Shown here: in pieces, positions 30,616 through 40,359 of the stretch
Layout: every line of letters starts with the position of its first letter
Position numbering within the stretch: the first letter of the stretch is position 1
Assembly (NCBI RefSeq): GCF_013782625.1
Contig: NZ_CP056199.1
Location: forward strand, 2,560,588-2,624,587
Direction of reading: 5' to 3'
Length of the DNA stretch: 64,000 bases
Origin: Enterobacter sp. RHBSTW-00994
Lineage (GTDB): Bacteria > Pseudomonadota > Gammaproteobacteria > Enterobacterales > Enterobacteriaceae
Position numbers and translations under genes: made by a program
The notes under the pieces: model-generated
Database searches by the model: none
Told to the model about the DNA's origin: nothing
The model's input: the letters and a program-made list of their open reading frames with translations, nothing else

Positions 30616-31493
30616 ACTTCCCTCTCTTCAAGTTGCTGTGGCTGTTCCCAGAGCTGCCAGACAGGCTCAACACCTGCAGGAAGCCAGAGCTTGCGCCCCA
30701 GTTCTATCCACGCACAAGGTTGATGAAAATCCGACCCTTGTGAAGCAAGAAGACCAAACTGACGGGCGTATGCCGCAAGCTGTGCTCGCTCATTGGGGGC
30801 TTGCTGGCATTGGGCAACTTCCATTGCCTCACCACCGCATTCGGCAAAGTGCGCCAGCAGCCTTTTCAGCCATTTAGCAGAAAGATTATACCGTCCCGGA
30901 TGGGCCAGCACCGCCTTACCACCAGAATGATGAATCACATCAATAGCTTGTTCTATTGTACACCACTGTGGAGGAACGTATCCGGTTTTCCCCCGCGCCA
31001 GATACTTTTTAAAGACGTCCGCCATATTATTCGCTTTACCCGCAGCCACCAGAAAACGGGCGAAGTGTCCACGCGTTACGGCCCCACCATTGGCCAATTG
31101 CAGCGCCCCTTCCCATGCACCAGGAATATGGGCTTTTTCCAGCCGCTCCCCAATCAGTTCAGCTCGTAAATTACGACGTTCTTTTTGCTGTTGTAAAAAA
31201 GCGCGCATTGCAGGGTGTTCTGTATCAATGTTCAGACCGACAATATGAATTTCATGGTTCTCCCAGACGGTGGAGATTTCTACGCCAGACACCAGATTTA
31301 ACGGCAATCCACTGCGGGCAATCTCAGCCCGAGCCGCCGGAATAGCATCCGTTGTATCATGATCGGTGATGGCAAGCGTGCCGACACGCATCTCAACGGC
31401 TCGATGAACCAGTGCTTCAGGCGTTAACAGGCCATCTGAGGCCTGTGTATGGCTGTGTAAATCATAAATCACGGCGTAAGTTATTTCGCTCAA
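30612..31493 (-). CDS. rnm: RNase AM, 5'-3' exoribonuclease (YciV/TrpH)
   Basis: PHP-domain hydrolase. I chose TTG 31493 as start because the following residues line up with E. coli (SEITYAVIYDLHSHT) and GGGA lies 7 bases upstream; it gives 293 residues, the E. coli length. ATG 31505 in frame has no SD. Metal ligands are visible in YDLHSHT, ITDHDT, GVEIS, LAHPGR and GSDFHQP. The enzyme matures 5' ends of rRNAs and removes 3'-phosphate from pAp. Overlaps yciO. Confidence 0.92.
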   Translation of the reverse strand: MSEITYAVIYDLHSHTQASDGLLTPEALVHRAVEMRVGTLAITDHDTTDAIPAARAEIARSGLPLNLVSGVEISTVWENHEIHIVGLNIDTEHPAMRAFLQQQKERRNLRAELIGERLEKAHIPGAWEGALQLANGGAVTRGHFARFLVAAGKANNMADVFKKYLARGKTGYVPPQWCTIEQAIDVIHHSGGKAVLAHPGRYNLSAKWLKRLLAHFAECGGEAMEVAQCQQAPNERAQLAAYARQFGLLASQGSDFHQPCAWIELGRKLWLPAGVEPVWQLWEQPQQLEEREV

Positions 31494-31569
31494 AGCGGTT
31501 CCCATCACAGGTTAGAGACATCCTAAAACCCTATGATAACGACTTGCTGCGAAATTCTGAAATCAAGGG

Positions 31570-31600
31570 TTGACAACAGACAGCTGAACTAGTTAACTAG
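31570..31600 (+). promoter_or_regulatory. trp promoter and TrpR operator
   Basis: -35 TTGACA (31570-31575), 17-bp spacer, -10 TTAACT (31593-31598). The palindrome CTAGTTAACTAG (31589-31600) covers the -10 and is the TrpR operator, same as in E. coli. Confidence 0.95.
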
Positions 31601-31632
31601 TACGCAAGTTCACACGAGAAAGGTATCTGAAA

Positions 31633-31677
31633 ATGACAACACATAACGCTCTGCACGGATGGTGGCGCACTTCCTGA
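31633..31677 (+). CDS. trpL: trp operon leader peptide
   Basis: 14 residues: MTTHNALHGWWRTS. The Trp-Trp pair and the C-terminal WWRTS are conserved with E. coli ([14 protein letters not shown]), the first half differs. Ribosome stalling at the two Trp codons governs formation of the antiterminator. SD AGG is about 9 bases upstream. Confidence 0.95.
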   Translation: MTTHNALHGWWRTS

Positions 31678-31722
31678 TTATCGGGCAGTGTCACACGTAT
31701 GCATAACGCATTCAGATACCAG

Positions 31723-31748
31723 GCCCGCTCCCAAGCGGGCTTTTTTTT
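31723..31748 (+). terminator. trp attenuator
   Basis: Stem GCCCGCT / AGCGGGC with 4-base loop and eight T. This is the 3:4 terminator hairpin of the trp leader; the upstream segment (GCAGTGTC and following) can pair instead with its left arm region. Confidence 0.93.
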
Positions 31749-31773
31749 GAACAGAATAAATGAGAACAACACA

Positions 31774-33336
31774 ATGCAAACAGCCAAACCTACCCTCGAA
31801 TTGCTGACCTGCGAGGCGGCCTATCGCCACAACCCAACCGCGCTGTTTCACCAGGTCTGCGGCGCGCGTCCGGCAACCTTACTTCTGGAATCTGCTGATA
31901 TCGACAGTAAAGACGATCTGAAAAGCCTGCTGCTGGTTGACAGTGCGCTGCGTATTACTGCGCTAGGTGACACTGTCACCATTAAAGCATTATCGGAAAA
32001 TGGCGCTGCACTGCTGCCGCTGCTGGATGCAGCATTGCCTGCCGGCATTGAAAATGAACACCATCCTGACATGCGCACACTGCACTTCCCTCCGGTCAGC
32101 CAGTTGCTGGATGAGGATGCGCGTCTGTGTTCGCTGTCTGTTTTCGATGCTTTCCGTCTGCTGCAAACGCTGGTGTCAGTTCCTGAAGATGAACGCGAAG
32201 CCATGTTCTTCGGTGGGTTGTTTGCTTATGACCTGGTGGCGGGTTTCGAGGATTTACCGGAAACCGAACAAGGCAACCGTTGCCCGGATTACTGCTTCTA
32301 TCTGGCCGAAACCTTGTTGGTGATCGACCATCAGAAAAAATACACCCGCATCCAGGCCAGCCTGTTTACACCGTCAGCATCGGAGAAAAAACGGCTTGAG
32401 CATCGTATCACGCAACTGCAGCAGCAAATGACCGAAGAACCTCCGGCCTTGCCTGTTCAACGCGTTGAGCAGATGCAGTGTGACGTGAGTCAGACTGACG
32501 ATCAGTACGGTGCAGTCGTGCGTCAGATGCAAAAAGCGATTCGTGCTGGTGAAATTTTCCAGGTGGTTCCTTCTCGCCGTTTCTCGCTGCCTTGCCCGTC
32601 GCCGCTGGCCGCTTACGATGTTCTGAAAAAGAGCAACCCAAGCCCTTACATGTTCTTTATGCAGGACAACGATTTCACCCTGTTTGGCGCATCCCCGGAA
32701 AGCTCGCTGAAATATGATGCCACCAGCCGCCAGATTGAAATTTACCCTATCGCCGGGACGCGTCCTCGTGGCCGTCGCACAGATGGAACACTGGATCGCG
32801 ATCTCGACAGCCGTATCGAACTGGAAATGCGCACCGACCATAAAGAGATGTCCGAACATTTGATGCTGGTCGACCTGGCACGTAACGACCTGGCACGCAT
32901 TTGCACCCCAGGTAGCCGTTATGTCGCGGATTTAACCAAAGTAGACCGTTATTCATTTGTGATGCACCTGGTATCCCGCGTAGTCGGTGAACTTCGCCAC
33001 GACCTGGATGTGCTTCACGCCTACCGTGCCTGCATGAATATGGGCACGCTGAGCGGCGCACCAAAAGTACGCGCAATGCAGCTGATTGCCGGAGCAGAAG
33101 GTCGCCGTCGCGGCAGTTACGGCGGCGCAGTGGGCTATTTTACCGCCCACGGTGACCTCGATACCTGCATCGTGATTCGTTCTGCCTACGTGGAAGATGG
33201 CATTGCCACCGTCCAGGCCGGTGCGGGCATTGTTCTTGATTCTGTTCCGCAGTCCGAAGCTGACGAAACACGCAGTAAAGCTCGCGCGGTATTGCGCGCC
33301 ATCGCAACCGCACACCATGCACAGGAGATTTTCTGA
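31774..33336 (+). CDS. trpE: Anthranilate synthase component I
   Basis: 520 residues from ATG 31774, E. coli length. Converts chorismate plus ammonia to anthranilate. Feedback-site [10 protein letters not shown] with Ser40 is present; catalytic core has [11 protein letters not shown] and [10 protein letters not shown] and the C-terminal QAGAGIV. Partner is the TrpG domain of trpD. Stop overlaps the trpD start (TGATG). Confidence 0.98.
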   Translation: MQTAKPTLELLTCEAAYRHNPTALFHQVCGARPATLLLESADIDSKDDLKSLLLVDSALRITALGDTVTIKALSENGAALLPLLDAALPAGIENEHHPDMRTLHFPPVSQLLDEDARLCSLSVFDAFRLLQTLVSVPEDEREAMFFGGLFAYDLVAGFEDLPETEQGNRCPDYCFYLAETLLVIDHQKKYTRIQASLFTPSASEKKRLEHRITQLQQQMTEEPPALPVQRVEQMQCDVSQTDDQYGAVVRQMQKAIRAGEIFQVVPSRRFSLPCPSPLAAYDVLKKSNPSPYMFFMQDNDFTLFGASPESSLKYDATSRQIEIYPIAGTRPRGRRTDGTLDRDLDSRIELEMRTDHKEMSEHLMLVDLARNDLARICTPGSRYVADLTKVDRYSFVMHLVSRVVGELRHDLDVLHAYRACMNMGTLSGAPKVRAMQLIAGAEGRRRGSYGGAVGYFTAHGDLDTCIVIRSAYVEDGIATVQAGAGIVLDSVPQSEADETRSKARAVLRAIATAHHAQEIF

Positions 33337-34931
33337 TGGCTGACATTCTGCTGCTCGATAACATCGACTCTTTTACATACAACCTGGCAGATCAGCTGCG
33401 TGCAAATGGTCACAACGTCGTTATCTACCGCAACCATGTTCCGGCTCAGACGTTGATTGAGCGTCTGGAAACCATGCAAAATCCGGTACTGATGCTCTCT
33501 CCGGGCCCTGGTGCACCAAGCGAAGCGGGCTGCATGCCTGAATTACTGACCCGTATGCGCGGAAAATTACCGATTATCGGTATCTGTCTGGGGCATCAGG
33601 CGATTGTGGAAGCATACGGCGGATATGTCGGCCAGGCGGGTGAGATCCTGCACGGTAAAGCCTCCAGCATTGAACATGATGGACAAGCGATGTTCGCGGG
33701 GCTGCCAAACCCGCTGCCTGTTGCGCGTTACCACTCACTGGTCGGCAGCAATATCCCGGCGGGGCTGACCATTAACGCCTCCTTTGAAGGCATGGTAATG
33801 GCTGTTCGTCACGATGCGGATCGCGTCTGTGGCATGCAATTCCATCCAGAATCGATCCTGACCTCTAATGGCGCTCGTTTGCTGGAACAAACCCTCAACT
33901 GGGCGTTACAAAAACTGGAGCAGACCAACACTCTGCAACCGATTCTGGAGAAGCTGTATCAGGCGCAGACGCTGAGCCAGCAGGAGAGCCATCAACTCTT
34001 CTCGGCCGTTGTTCGCGGTGAACTGAAACCTGAACAGCTTGCAGCCGCACTGGTCAGCATGAAAGTACGTGGTGAAAGCCCACAGGAAATTGCCGGGGCC
34101 GCCACCGCATTACTGGAGAATGCCGCACCGTTCCCGCGTCCGGATTACCCCTTTGCCGATATCGTCGGAACCGGTGGTGATGGTAGCAACAGTATCAACA
34201 TTTCTACCGCCAGTGCCTTTGTTGCCGCAGCATGTGGTATGAAAGTGGCAAAACACGGAAACCGCAGTGTTTCCAGCCGCTCCGGTTCTTCCGACCTGCT
34301 GGCTGCCTTCGGCATTAACCTGGACATGAAAGCCGAGCGCTCACGCGAAGCTCTGGATGATTTAGGGGTGTGCTTCCTGTTCGCGCCGAAATACCACACG
34401 GGATTCCGCCACGCGATGCCGGTACGCCAGCAGCTTAAGACCCGTACGCTGTTTAACGTACTGGGGCCATTGATTAACCCGGCGCATCCTCCGCTGGCGC
34501 TGATCGGTGTTTACAGCCCGGAACTGGTGCTGCCGATTGCTGAAACCTTGCGTGTTCTGGGTTATCAGCGTGCCGCAGTGGTGCACAGCGGTGGTATGGA
34601 TGAGGTTTCCCTCCACGCGCCGACCCTGGTCGCAGAACTGCGTGATGGGGAGATTCAGAGCTATCAGCTTGAAGCGTCAGATTTCGGCTTAGCGCCATAC
34701 CATAAAGACGCGCTGGCTGGCGGAACACCCGAAGAAAACCGTGACATTCTCACCCGCTTACTACAAGGTAAAGGTGAAGCCGCCCATGAGGCTGCTGTTG
34801 CCGCCAACGTCGCCATGCTGATGCGTTTGCACGGTGAGGAAGACCTGCAGGCCAACGCACAAAAAGTTATCGCCGTACTGCGATCCGGTGCAGCCTACGA
34901 TCGCGTTACCGCACTTGCGGCAAGAGGGTAA
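33336..34931 (+). CDS. trpD: TrpGD: anthranilate synthase glutamine amidotransferase / phosphoribosyltransferase
   Basis: 531 residues, the fused form typical of enterics. N-terminal class I amidotransferase (1-195) with nucleophile Cys in GICLGHQ and FHPES; then phosphoribosyltransferase with [14 protein letters not shown] (PRPP binding). Supplies ammonia to TrpE and makes phosphoribosyl-anthranilate. Confidence 0.98.
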   Translation: MADILLLDNIDSFTYNLADQLRANGHNVVIYRNHVPAQTLIERLETMQNPVLMLSPGPGAPSEAGCMPELLTRMRGKLPIIGICLGHQAIVEAYGGYVGQAGEILHGKASSIEHDGQAMFAGLPNPLPVARYHSLVGSNIPAGLTINASFEGMVMAVRHDADRVCGMQFHPESILTSNGARLLEQTLNWALQKLEQTNTLQPILEKLYQAQTLSQQESHQLFSAVVRGELKPEQLAAALVSMKVRGESPQEIAGAATALLENAAPFPRPDYPFADIVGTGGDGSNSINISTASAFVAAACGMKVAKHGNRSVSSRSGSSDLLAAFGINLDMKAERSREALDDLGVCFLFAPKYHTGFRHAMPVRQQLKTRTLFNVLGPLINPAHPPLALIGVYSPELVLPIAETLRVLGYQRAAVVHSGGMDEVSLHAPTLVAELRDGEIQSYQLEASDFGLAPYHKDALAGGTPEENRDILTRLLQGKGEAAHEAAVAANVAMLMRLHGEEDLQANAQKVIAVLRSGAAYDRVTALAARG

Positions 34932-34934
34932 ATA

Positions 34935-36293
34935 ATGCAGACCGTTTTAGCAAAAATCGTCGCCGATAAGGCCATCTGGGTTGAAGCACGTAAACAACAA
35001 CAACCGCTCGCCAGTTTTCAGAATGATGTTATTCCGAGCAGCCGTCGTTTTTATGACGCCCTGCAGGGTGCGCGTACCGTGTTTATCCTGGAGTGTAAAA
35101 AAGCCTCCCCGTCAAAAGGGGTTATCCGTGACGATTTCGACCCGGCACGTATTGCTGGTATCTACAAACACCATGCGTCAGCCATCTCTGTGCTGACGGA
35201 TGAAAAATACTTCCAGGGCAGTTTCGATTTTCTGCCGATTGTCAGCCAGATCGCACCACAACCGATTCTGTGCAAAGACTTTATTATCGACCCGTATCAG
35301 ATATGGCTGGCGCGTTTTTACCAGGCTGACGCCTGCCTGCTGATGCTGTCAGTGCTTGATGACGAACAGTATCGCCAACTTTCGGCGGTTGCGCACAGTC
35401 TGAACATGGGTGTGTTGACCGAGGTCAGCAACGAAGAAGAGCTGGAGCGTGCTATCGCCCTGAAGGCAAAAGTCGTTGGTATCAATAATCGCGACCTGCG
35501 CGATCTCTCCATCGACCTTAACCGCACACGTCAGCTTGCCCCGCGTCTGGGTTCCGGTGTGACGGTGATCAGCGAGTCCGGGATTAACCGCTACGCTCAG
35601 GTACGTGAGTTGAGCCACTTTGCCAATGGTTTCCTGATTGGTTCAGCCATGATGGCCTATGACGATCTCAATGCTGCCGTACGTCGGGTGCTGTTGGGTG
35701 AGAACAAAGTGTGCGGCCTGACCCGTGAACAAGATGCCCTCGCGGCCTATGAAGCGGGCGCTATTTACGGTGGTCTGATCTTTGTGGAATCGTCTCCTCG
35801 CGCAGTCACCGAAGACCAGGCACGCGCGGTGATCGCTGCCGCACCACTGAGTTATGTGGGCGTGTTCCGTCACGCGGCTATCGACGAGATTACCGCCAAA
35901 GCGGAAGCCTTATCCCTGAGCGCCGTACAACTGCACGGTGATGAAGATCAGAACTATATCAACGCGTTGCGTACAGCTCTCGCCCCACAGGTGCAAATCT
36001 GGAAAGCGCAGAGCGTAGGCGAAACACTGCCAGCCCGTAATCTGAATCATGTTGATAAATACGTGCTCGACAACGGCAAGGGCGGTACAGGCCAGCGGTT
36101 TGACTGGGCATTGCTGAACGGTGAAGTGCTGGACAATGTTCTGCTCGCGGGCGGACTGAGCCCGGATAACTGCGTAGAAGCCGCCAAAACCGGCTGCGCA
36201 GGCCTCGATTTCAATTCAGGCGTAGAGTCCCAACCGGGAATCAAAGATGCCGGCAAGCTGGCCTCGGTGTTTAAGACGCTGCGTGCATATTAA
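34935..36293 (+). CDS. trpC: TrpCF: indole-3-glycerol-phosphate synthase / PRA isomerase
   Basis: 452 residues, two fused TIM barrels as in E. coli. IGPS part has [26 protein letters not shown] and VISESGI; PRAI part starts near 255 ([11 protein letters not shown], cysteine of the active site) and ends LDFNSGVE. Carries out two successive steps of tryptophan synthesis. Starts 3 bases after trpD. Confidence 0.98.
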   Translation: MQTVLAKIVADKAIWVEARKQQQPLASFQNDVIPSSRRFYDALQGARTVFILECKKASPSKGVIRDDFDPARIAGIYKHHASAISVLTDEKYFQGSFDFLPIVSQIAPQPILCKDFIIDPYQIWLARFYQADACLLMLSVLDDEQYRQLSAVAHSLNMGVLTEVSNEEELERAIALKAKVVGINNRDLRDLSIDLNRTRQLAPRLGSGVTVISESGINRYAQVRELSHFANGFLIGSAMMAYDDLNAAVRRVLLGENKVCGLTREQDALAAYEAGAIYGGLIFVESSPRAVTEDQARAVIAAAPLSYVGVFRHAAIDEITAKAEALSLSAVQLHGDEDQNYINALRTALAPQVQIWKAQSVGETLPARNLNHVDKYVLDNGKGGTGQRFDWALLNGEVLDNVLLAGGLSPDNCVEAAKTGCAGLDFNSGVESQPGIKDAGKLASVFKTLRAY

Positions 36294-36303
36294 GGAAGAG
36301 AAG

Positions 36304-37497
36304 ATGACAACATTACTTAATCCCTATTTTGGTGAGTTCGGCGGGATGTACGTCCCGCAAATCCTGATGCCTGCCCTGCGCCAGCTGGAAGAGGCGTTCG
36401 TGAGTGCGCAGAAAGATCCGGCATTCCAGGCTGAGTTTACCGACCTGCTGAAAAACTACGCAGGCCGCCCGACGGCACTGACCAAATGTCGCAACCTGAC
36501 CGAAGGCACGAAAACCACGCTGTACCTCAAACGTGAAGATTTACTGCATGGAGGGGCGCACAAAACCAACCAGGTATTGGGCCAGGCGCTGCTTGCCAAA
36601 CGCATGGGGAAAACCGAAATCATCGCAGAAACCGGTGCGGGCCAGCACGGTGTGGCATCTGCACTTGCCAGTGCCCTGCTCGGTCTGAAATGCCGCATTT
36701 ACATGGGCGCTAAGGACGTAGAACGTCAGTCTCCAAACGTCTTCCGTATGCGTCTGATGGGTGCAGAAGTGATCCCGGTACACAGCGGCTCTGCCACATT
36801 GAAAGATGCCTGTAACGAAGCGCTGCGCGACTGGTCTGGCAGCTATGACACCGCGCACTACATGCTCGGAACCGCTGCGGGCCCACACCCGTTCCCGACT
36901 ATCGTGCGTGAATTCCAGCGTATGATCGGTGAAGAGACAAAAGCACAGATTCTGGAAAAAGAAGGTCGTCTGCCTGATGCAGTCATTGCCTGTGTGGGTG
37001 GCGGCTCGAACGCCATCGGCATGTTTGCCGATTTCATCGATGATACTCGTGTGGGCCTGATCGGTGTTGAGCCTGCTGGTCACGGCATCGAAACCGGTGA
37101 ACACGGTGCGCCCCTCAAACATGGTCGCGTTGGGATCTATTTCGGTATGAAGTCACCGATGATGCAAACCGACGAAGGCCAGATTGAAGAGTCATATTCC
37201 ATCTCTGCCGGCCTCGATTTCCCATCCGTTGGACCGCAACATGCCTACCTGAACAGTATTGGTCGCGCGGATTACGTCTCCATCACCGATGACGAAGCGC
37301 TGGAAGCCTTTAAAACACTGTGTCGCCACGAAGGGATCATCCCGGCGCTGGAGTCCTCTCACGCCCTGGCGCATGCGCTGAAAATGATCAAAGAAAATCC
37401 GGAAAAAGAGCAATTGCTGGTGGTTAACCTTTCCGGTCGCGGTGACAAAGATATCTTCACCGTTCACGATATTTTGAAAGCACGAGGGGAAATCTGA
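36304..37497 (+). CDS. trpB: Tryptophan synthase beta chain
   Basis: 397 residues from ATG 36304 (SD GGAAGAG). PLP lysine in GGAHKTNQ (near 87) and phosphate loop [10 protein letters not shown]. Joins indole with serine; works as alpha2-beta2 with TrpA. The stop overlaps the trpA start (TGATGG), giving coupled translation. Confidence 0.98.
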   Translation: MTTLLNPYFGEFGGMYVPQILMPALRQLEEAFVSAQKDPAFQAEFTDLLKNYAGRPTALTKCRNLTEGTKTTLYLKREDLLHGGAHKTNQVLGQALLAKRMGKTEIIAETGAGQHGVASALASALLGLKCRIYMGAKDVERQSPNVFRMRLMGAEVIPVHSGSATLKDACNEALRDWSGSYDTAHYMLGTAAGPHPFPTIVREFQRMIGEETKAQILEKEGRLPDAVIACVGGGSNAIGMFADFIDDTRVGLIGVEPAGHGIETGEHGAPLKHGRVGIYFGMKSPMMQTDEGQIEESYSISAGLDFPSVGPQHAYLNSIGRADYVSITDDEALEAFKTLCRHEGIIPALESSHALAHALKMIKENPEKEQLLVVNLSGRGDKDIFTVHDILKARGEI

Positions 37498-38306
37498 TGG
37501 AACGCTATGATAACGCATTTGCACAATTGAAAGCCCGCCAGGAAGGCGCATTCGTTCCTTTCGTGACGCTTGGCGACCCAGGCCCAGAGCAATCCCTGAA
37601 AATTATCGATACGCTGATTGAAGCGGGAGCCGATGCACTGGAATTAGGTATCCCGTTCTCTGACCCACTGGCTGATGGCCCGACCATTCAGAATGCGACC
37701 CTGCGTGCGTTTGCGGCGGGTGTCACCCCGACGCAATGTTTTGAGATGCTGGCCGCTATTCGCCAGAAGCACCCGACGATCCCGATAGGTCTTCTGATGT
37801 ACGCCAACCTGGTTTTTAACCGCGGTATTGATGAGTTTTATGCCGAGTGCGCACGCGTCGGCGTAGATTCTGTGCTGGTTGCCGACGTACCGATTGAAGA
37901 ATCCGCTCCGTTCCGTCAGGCTGCAATGCGCCATAACGTTGCGCCAATTTTCATCTGCCCGCCAAATGCGGATGATGAACTGCTGCGCCAGATTGCGTCA
38001 TTTGGGCGCGGGTATACCTACCTGCTCTCCCGGGCTGGCGTGACCGGGGCGGAGAATAAAGCGGCCCTGCCGCTGCACCATCTGGTGGAGAAACTGGCGG
38101 AATACCATGCAGCCCCACCGCTGCAAGGGTTCGGTATCTCTTCGCCTGAGCAGGTAAAGGCAGCAATCGATGCCAAAGCCGCAGGGGCAATTTCCGGCTC
38201 TGCTATCGTGAAAATCATCGAGAAGAATGTTGATCAACCGGAGCAGATGCTGTCTGAACTGAAAGCCTTCGCCACCGTCATGAAAGCCGCAACACGTCAA
38301 GCCTGA
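37497..38306 (+). CDS. trpA: Tryptophan synthase alpha chain
   Basis: 269 residues. Catalytic Glu49 and Asp60 are visible in [15 protein letters not shown]; phosphate loop FGISSPEQV and GAISGSAIV. Cleaves indole-3-glycerol phosphate to indole. Last gene of the operon, with a terminator 9 bases after the stop. Confidence 0.98.
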   Translation: MERYDNAFAQLKARQEGAFVPFVTLGDPGPEQSLKIIDTLIEAGADALELGIPFSDPLADGPTIQNATLRAFAAGVTPTQCFEMLAAIRQKHPTIPIGLLMYANLVFNRGIDEFYAECARVGVDSVLVADVPIEESAPFRQAAMRHNVAPIFICPPNADDELLRQIASFGRGYTYLLSRAGVTGAENKAALPLHHLVEKLAEYHAAPPLQGFGISSPEQVKAAIDAKAAGAISGSAIVKIIEKNVDQPEQMLSELKAFATVMKAATRQA

Positions 38307-38314
38307 CCCCTCTG

Positions 38315-38340
38315 ACCGTCTGGCGAGCCCGCCAGACGGT
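38315..38340. terminator. trp operon terminator (shared with marR-like gene)
   Basis: Perfect 11-bp stem ACCGTCTGGCG / CGCCAGACGGT, loop AGCC, then TTACTC. The last stem base is also the end of the convergent regulator gene's stop codon. Confidence 0.75.
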
Positions 38341-38792
38341 TACTCTCCTGTGATGCTGTCGGCATACTGGCGAACCAGTCTGAACAGATCGTTGACGTCC
38401 TGCGCCTTCCAGTTGCTGAAAATCTGATTCATCAGCGTCATGCGCGCATCCGCAATTCTCATGGTGAGTGCTTTTCCTTCCGGGGAAATCGTAACGCTGG
38501 TAATGCGTTTATCTTTCTCGTGCGCCTGTTTCACGGCCAGACCATGTGACTCCAGCCGTTTAACCTGCCGGCTCACCGTGGTGTAGTCGCGTCCCAGCCC
38601 GTCAGCCAGTTCAACCACCCCTACCGGACCATAGCGGTCCAGCGCAATAAGAAGCGGGAAAAGCGCCTGATCCAGGTGTACTCCCGCTTCAGAGAGCAAC
38701 ATCTCATCCCGTTTGGGTTGATTCATTACGCTGATGATATCCAGTAATGCACCGTGAAAATCGGTGACATCATATTTATGTGCATGTTGCAT
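38340..38792 (-). CDS. MarR-family transcriptional regulator
   Basis: 150 residues with a MarR winged helix: ALDRYGPVGVVELADGLGRDYTTVSRQVKRLESHGLAVKQAHEKDKRITSV spread over about 50-102, including the wing D-R. It is divergent from a quinone-oxidoreductase-like gene 74 bp away, and two similar dyads (38777-38795 and 38827-38845) fill that gap, one of them overlapping its own start codon. Likely represses itself and the reductase, released by an aromatic or electrophilic compound; effector unknown. Confidence 0.9.
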   Translation of the reverse strand: MQHAHKYDVTDFHGALLDIISVMNQPKRDEMLLSEAGVHLDQALFPLLIALDRYGPVGVVELADGLGRDYTTVSRQVKRLESHGLAVKQAHEKDKRITSVTISPEGKALTMRIADARMTLMNQIFSNWKAQDVNDLFRLVRQYADSITGE

Positions 38793-38795
38793 ATA
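38777..38795. promoter_or_regulatory. MarR operator candidate 1
   Basis: TATGTGCATGTTGCATATA, dyad of TATGTGC and GCATATA. It overlaps the first codons and start of the marR-like gene. Same pattern as the site at 38827. Confidence 0.6.
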
Positions 38796-38826
38796 TTTTC
38801 CTGCGGCGTATAGTGCTGATATCAGT

Positions 38827-38845
38827 TATGTGCATTTTACACATA
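38827..38845. promoter_or_regulatory. MarR operator candidate 2
   Basis: TATGTGCATTTTACACATA with perfect half-sites TATGTG / CACATA, 22 bp before the reductase ATG. Fifteen or more of 19 positions equal candidate 1. Confidence 0.6.
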
Positions 38846-38866
38846 TTCTATCCTGGAGGATATCTC

Positions 38867-39814
38867 ATGAAAGCTGCAATCGTATTCGATCTTAATCAGG
38901 GCCCGGTGTATACCGAAACCGCCAGCCCAACACCACAGCCGGGACAACATATTGTTCATGTCCAGGCCTCGGCGATAAGCCATGTTGTGAAAAGCCGCGC
39001 GTCCGGCAAACACTACAGTTTTGATGGAGCGCTACCGTTTATTACCGGTATTGATGGAACCGGGATCACTGCAGACGGTCAGCGTGTTTATTTCGCGTTC
39101 CCGCCTTCCCCCTGGGGCAGCATGGCAGAGTATGTCCCTGTCGCTATCGAGCACTGTGTTCCTCTTCCTGAAAATCTGGATGCAGCCACAGCAGCGGCGA
39201 TGGCAAACCCCGGCATGTCTGCCTGGGCGGCTCTTGTGAAACGGGCGCAACTTCAGGCGGGCGAAACGGTGCTCGTCAACGGTGCAACGGGAAGCGCCGG
39301 ACAACTCGCCGTGCAAATCGCACGGTATCTGGGGGCGGGAAAAGTGATCGTCACAGGACGGAATCTGCAGGTATTAGCCCAACTGCAAGCCGACGAGAGC
39401 GTACTGTTAAACGATGATGCAACGTCTATCACACAACAATTATCGCGTCTCGCCGCAAATGGGATTGACGTGGTCGTTGACTATCTGTGGGGTAACAGCG
39501 CAAGCGCCCTGCTGGCGGCGCTAGCTAAACACACTCCCGGAGTCTCTCCTGTCCGTTTTGTGCAGGTTGGGGCGTTATCGGAAGGCGAAATTACGCTGCC
39601 CGGCGCAGTACTTCGTTCATCTCCCATTCAGTTAATGGGCAGCGGGATTGGCAGCCTTTCCATGGCAGACCTTCTCCAGGCAACGGCTGAAATGTTGCAG
39701 GCGGCCGTACCGGGTGGCTTTACCATTGCCACAACACCTGCGCGGCTGGAAGATGTCGCCGACGCCTGGGCGCGCGACGACAGTAGACAGAGAACCGTGT
39801 TTGTGATGCCGTAA
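38867..39814 (+). CDS. Zinc-independent MDR alcohol dehydrogenase / quinone reductase-like protein
   Basis: 315 residues from ATG 38867 (SD GGAGG). Medium-chain dehydrogenase fold: N-terminal GroES-like part, then NAD(P) motif VLVNGATGSAGQLAVQIARYLGAGKVIVTGR near 141-170. The catalytic zinc ligands of true alcohol dehydrogenases are lacking, suggesting a quinone/enone reductase that uses NADPH. Probably controlled by the divergent MarR protein. Substrate unknown. Confidence 0.85.
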   Translation: MKAAIVFDLNQGPVYTETASPTPQPGQHIVHVQASAISHVVKSRASGKHYSFDGALPFITGIDGTGITADGQRVYFAFPPSPWGSMAEYVPVAIEHCVPLPENLDAATAAAMANPGMSAWAALVKRAQLQAGETVLVNGATGSAGQLAVQIARYLGAGKVIVTGRNLQVLAQLQADESVLLNDDATSITQQLSRLAANGIDVVVDYLWGNSASALLAALAKHTPGVSPVRFVQVGALSEGEITLPGAVLRSSPIQLMGSGIGSLSMADLLQATAEMLQAAVPGGFTIATTPARLEDVADAWARDDSRQRTVFVMP

Positions 39815-39815
39815 T

Positions 39816-40154
39816 TCAGTGCACCACACTTTTCGAAAACAGGTTAATCACCACCACCCCGCCAATGATCATCATCATGCCCAGGATGGCGGGGAAATCG
39901 AGTTTTTGGCCCAAAAACAGCCAGCCTACAGCACCAATTAACACAATTCCGGCCCCTGACCAGATAGCGTAAATAATACCGGTAGGGATGGTTTTCATGG
40001 GAATGGTCAAACACCAGAAGGCAATGCAGTATCCCAGAACCGCAATAATACTCGGCAGCAGACGCGTGAAACTATCCGAGAGCTTTAGCGCTGTGGTCGC
40101 AATGACTTCCATCCCAATGGCAATCGCCAGAAAAAGAACAGCCTGTGGTGTCAT
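39816..40154 (-). CDS. SMR-family multidrug exporter (EmrE-like)
   Basis: 112 residues, four membrane helices. Essential Glu of helix 1 is Glu16 (IGMEVIATTALKLS) and the EmrE signature TGIIYAIWSGAGIVLI and GMMMIIGGVVVINLFSKS are present; it ends in VVH much like EmrE (TPH). Exchanges protons for quaternary cations or similar drugs. Tail to tail with the reductase, with a single base between the genes, and no terminator seen. Confidence 0.9.
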   Translation of the reverse strand: MTPQAVLFLAIAIGMEVIATTALKLSDSFTRLLPSIIAVLGYCIAFWCLTIPMKTIPTGIIYAIWSGAGIVLIGAVGWLFLGQKLDFPAILGMMMIIGGVVVINLFSKSVVH

Positions 40155-40359
40155 AGTATCCTCAATAAAAAGCCAGCAAACTCACCATTATAAAGGGCTT
40201 TTATGACGGAACAGAGCAGTCTTTGTGGGGAGGTCAAAATTGATCGTATCGATACTTTTGGCGTTCCAGGCTTTTCAAACAGGCCTGTCGGCGTATGATC
40301 CCTGACTCTTTTTTCGGCTTATCAGCCATCTTTTTCCTTCTGAGTTCAGAGGTTTGCTC

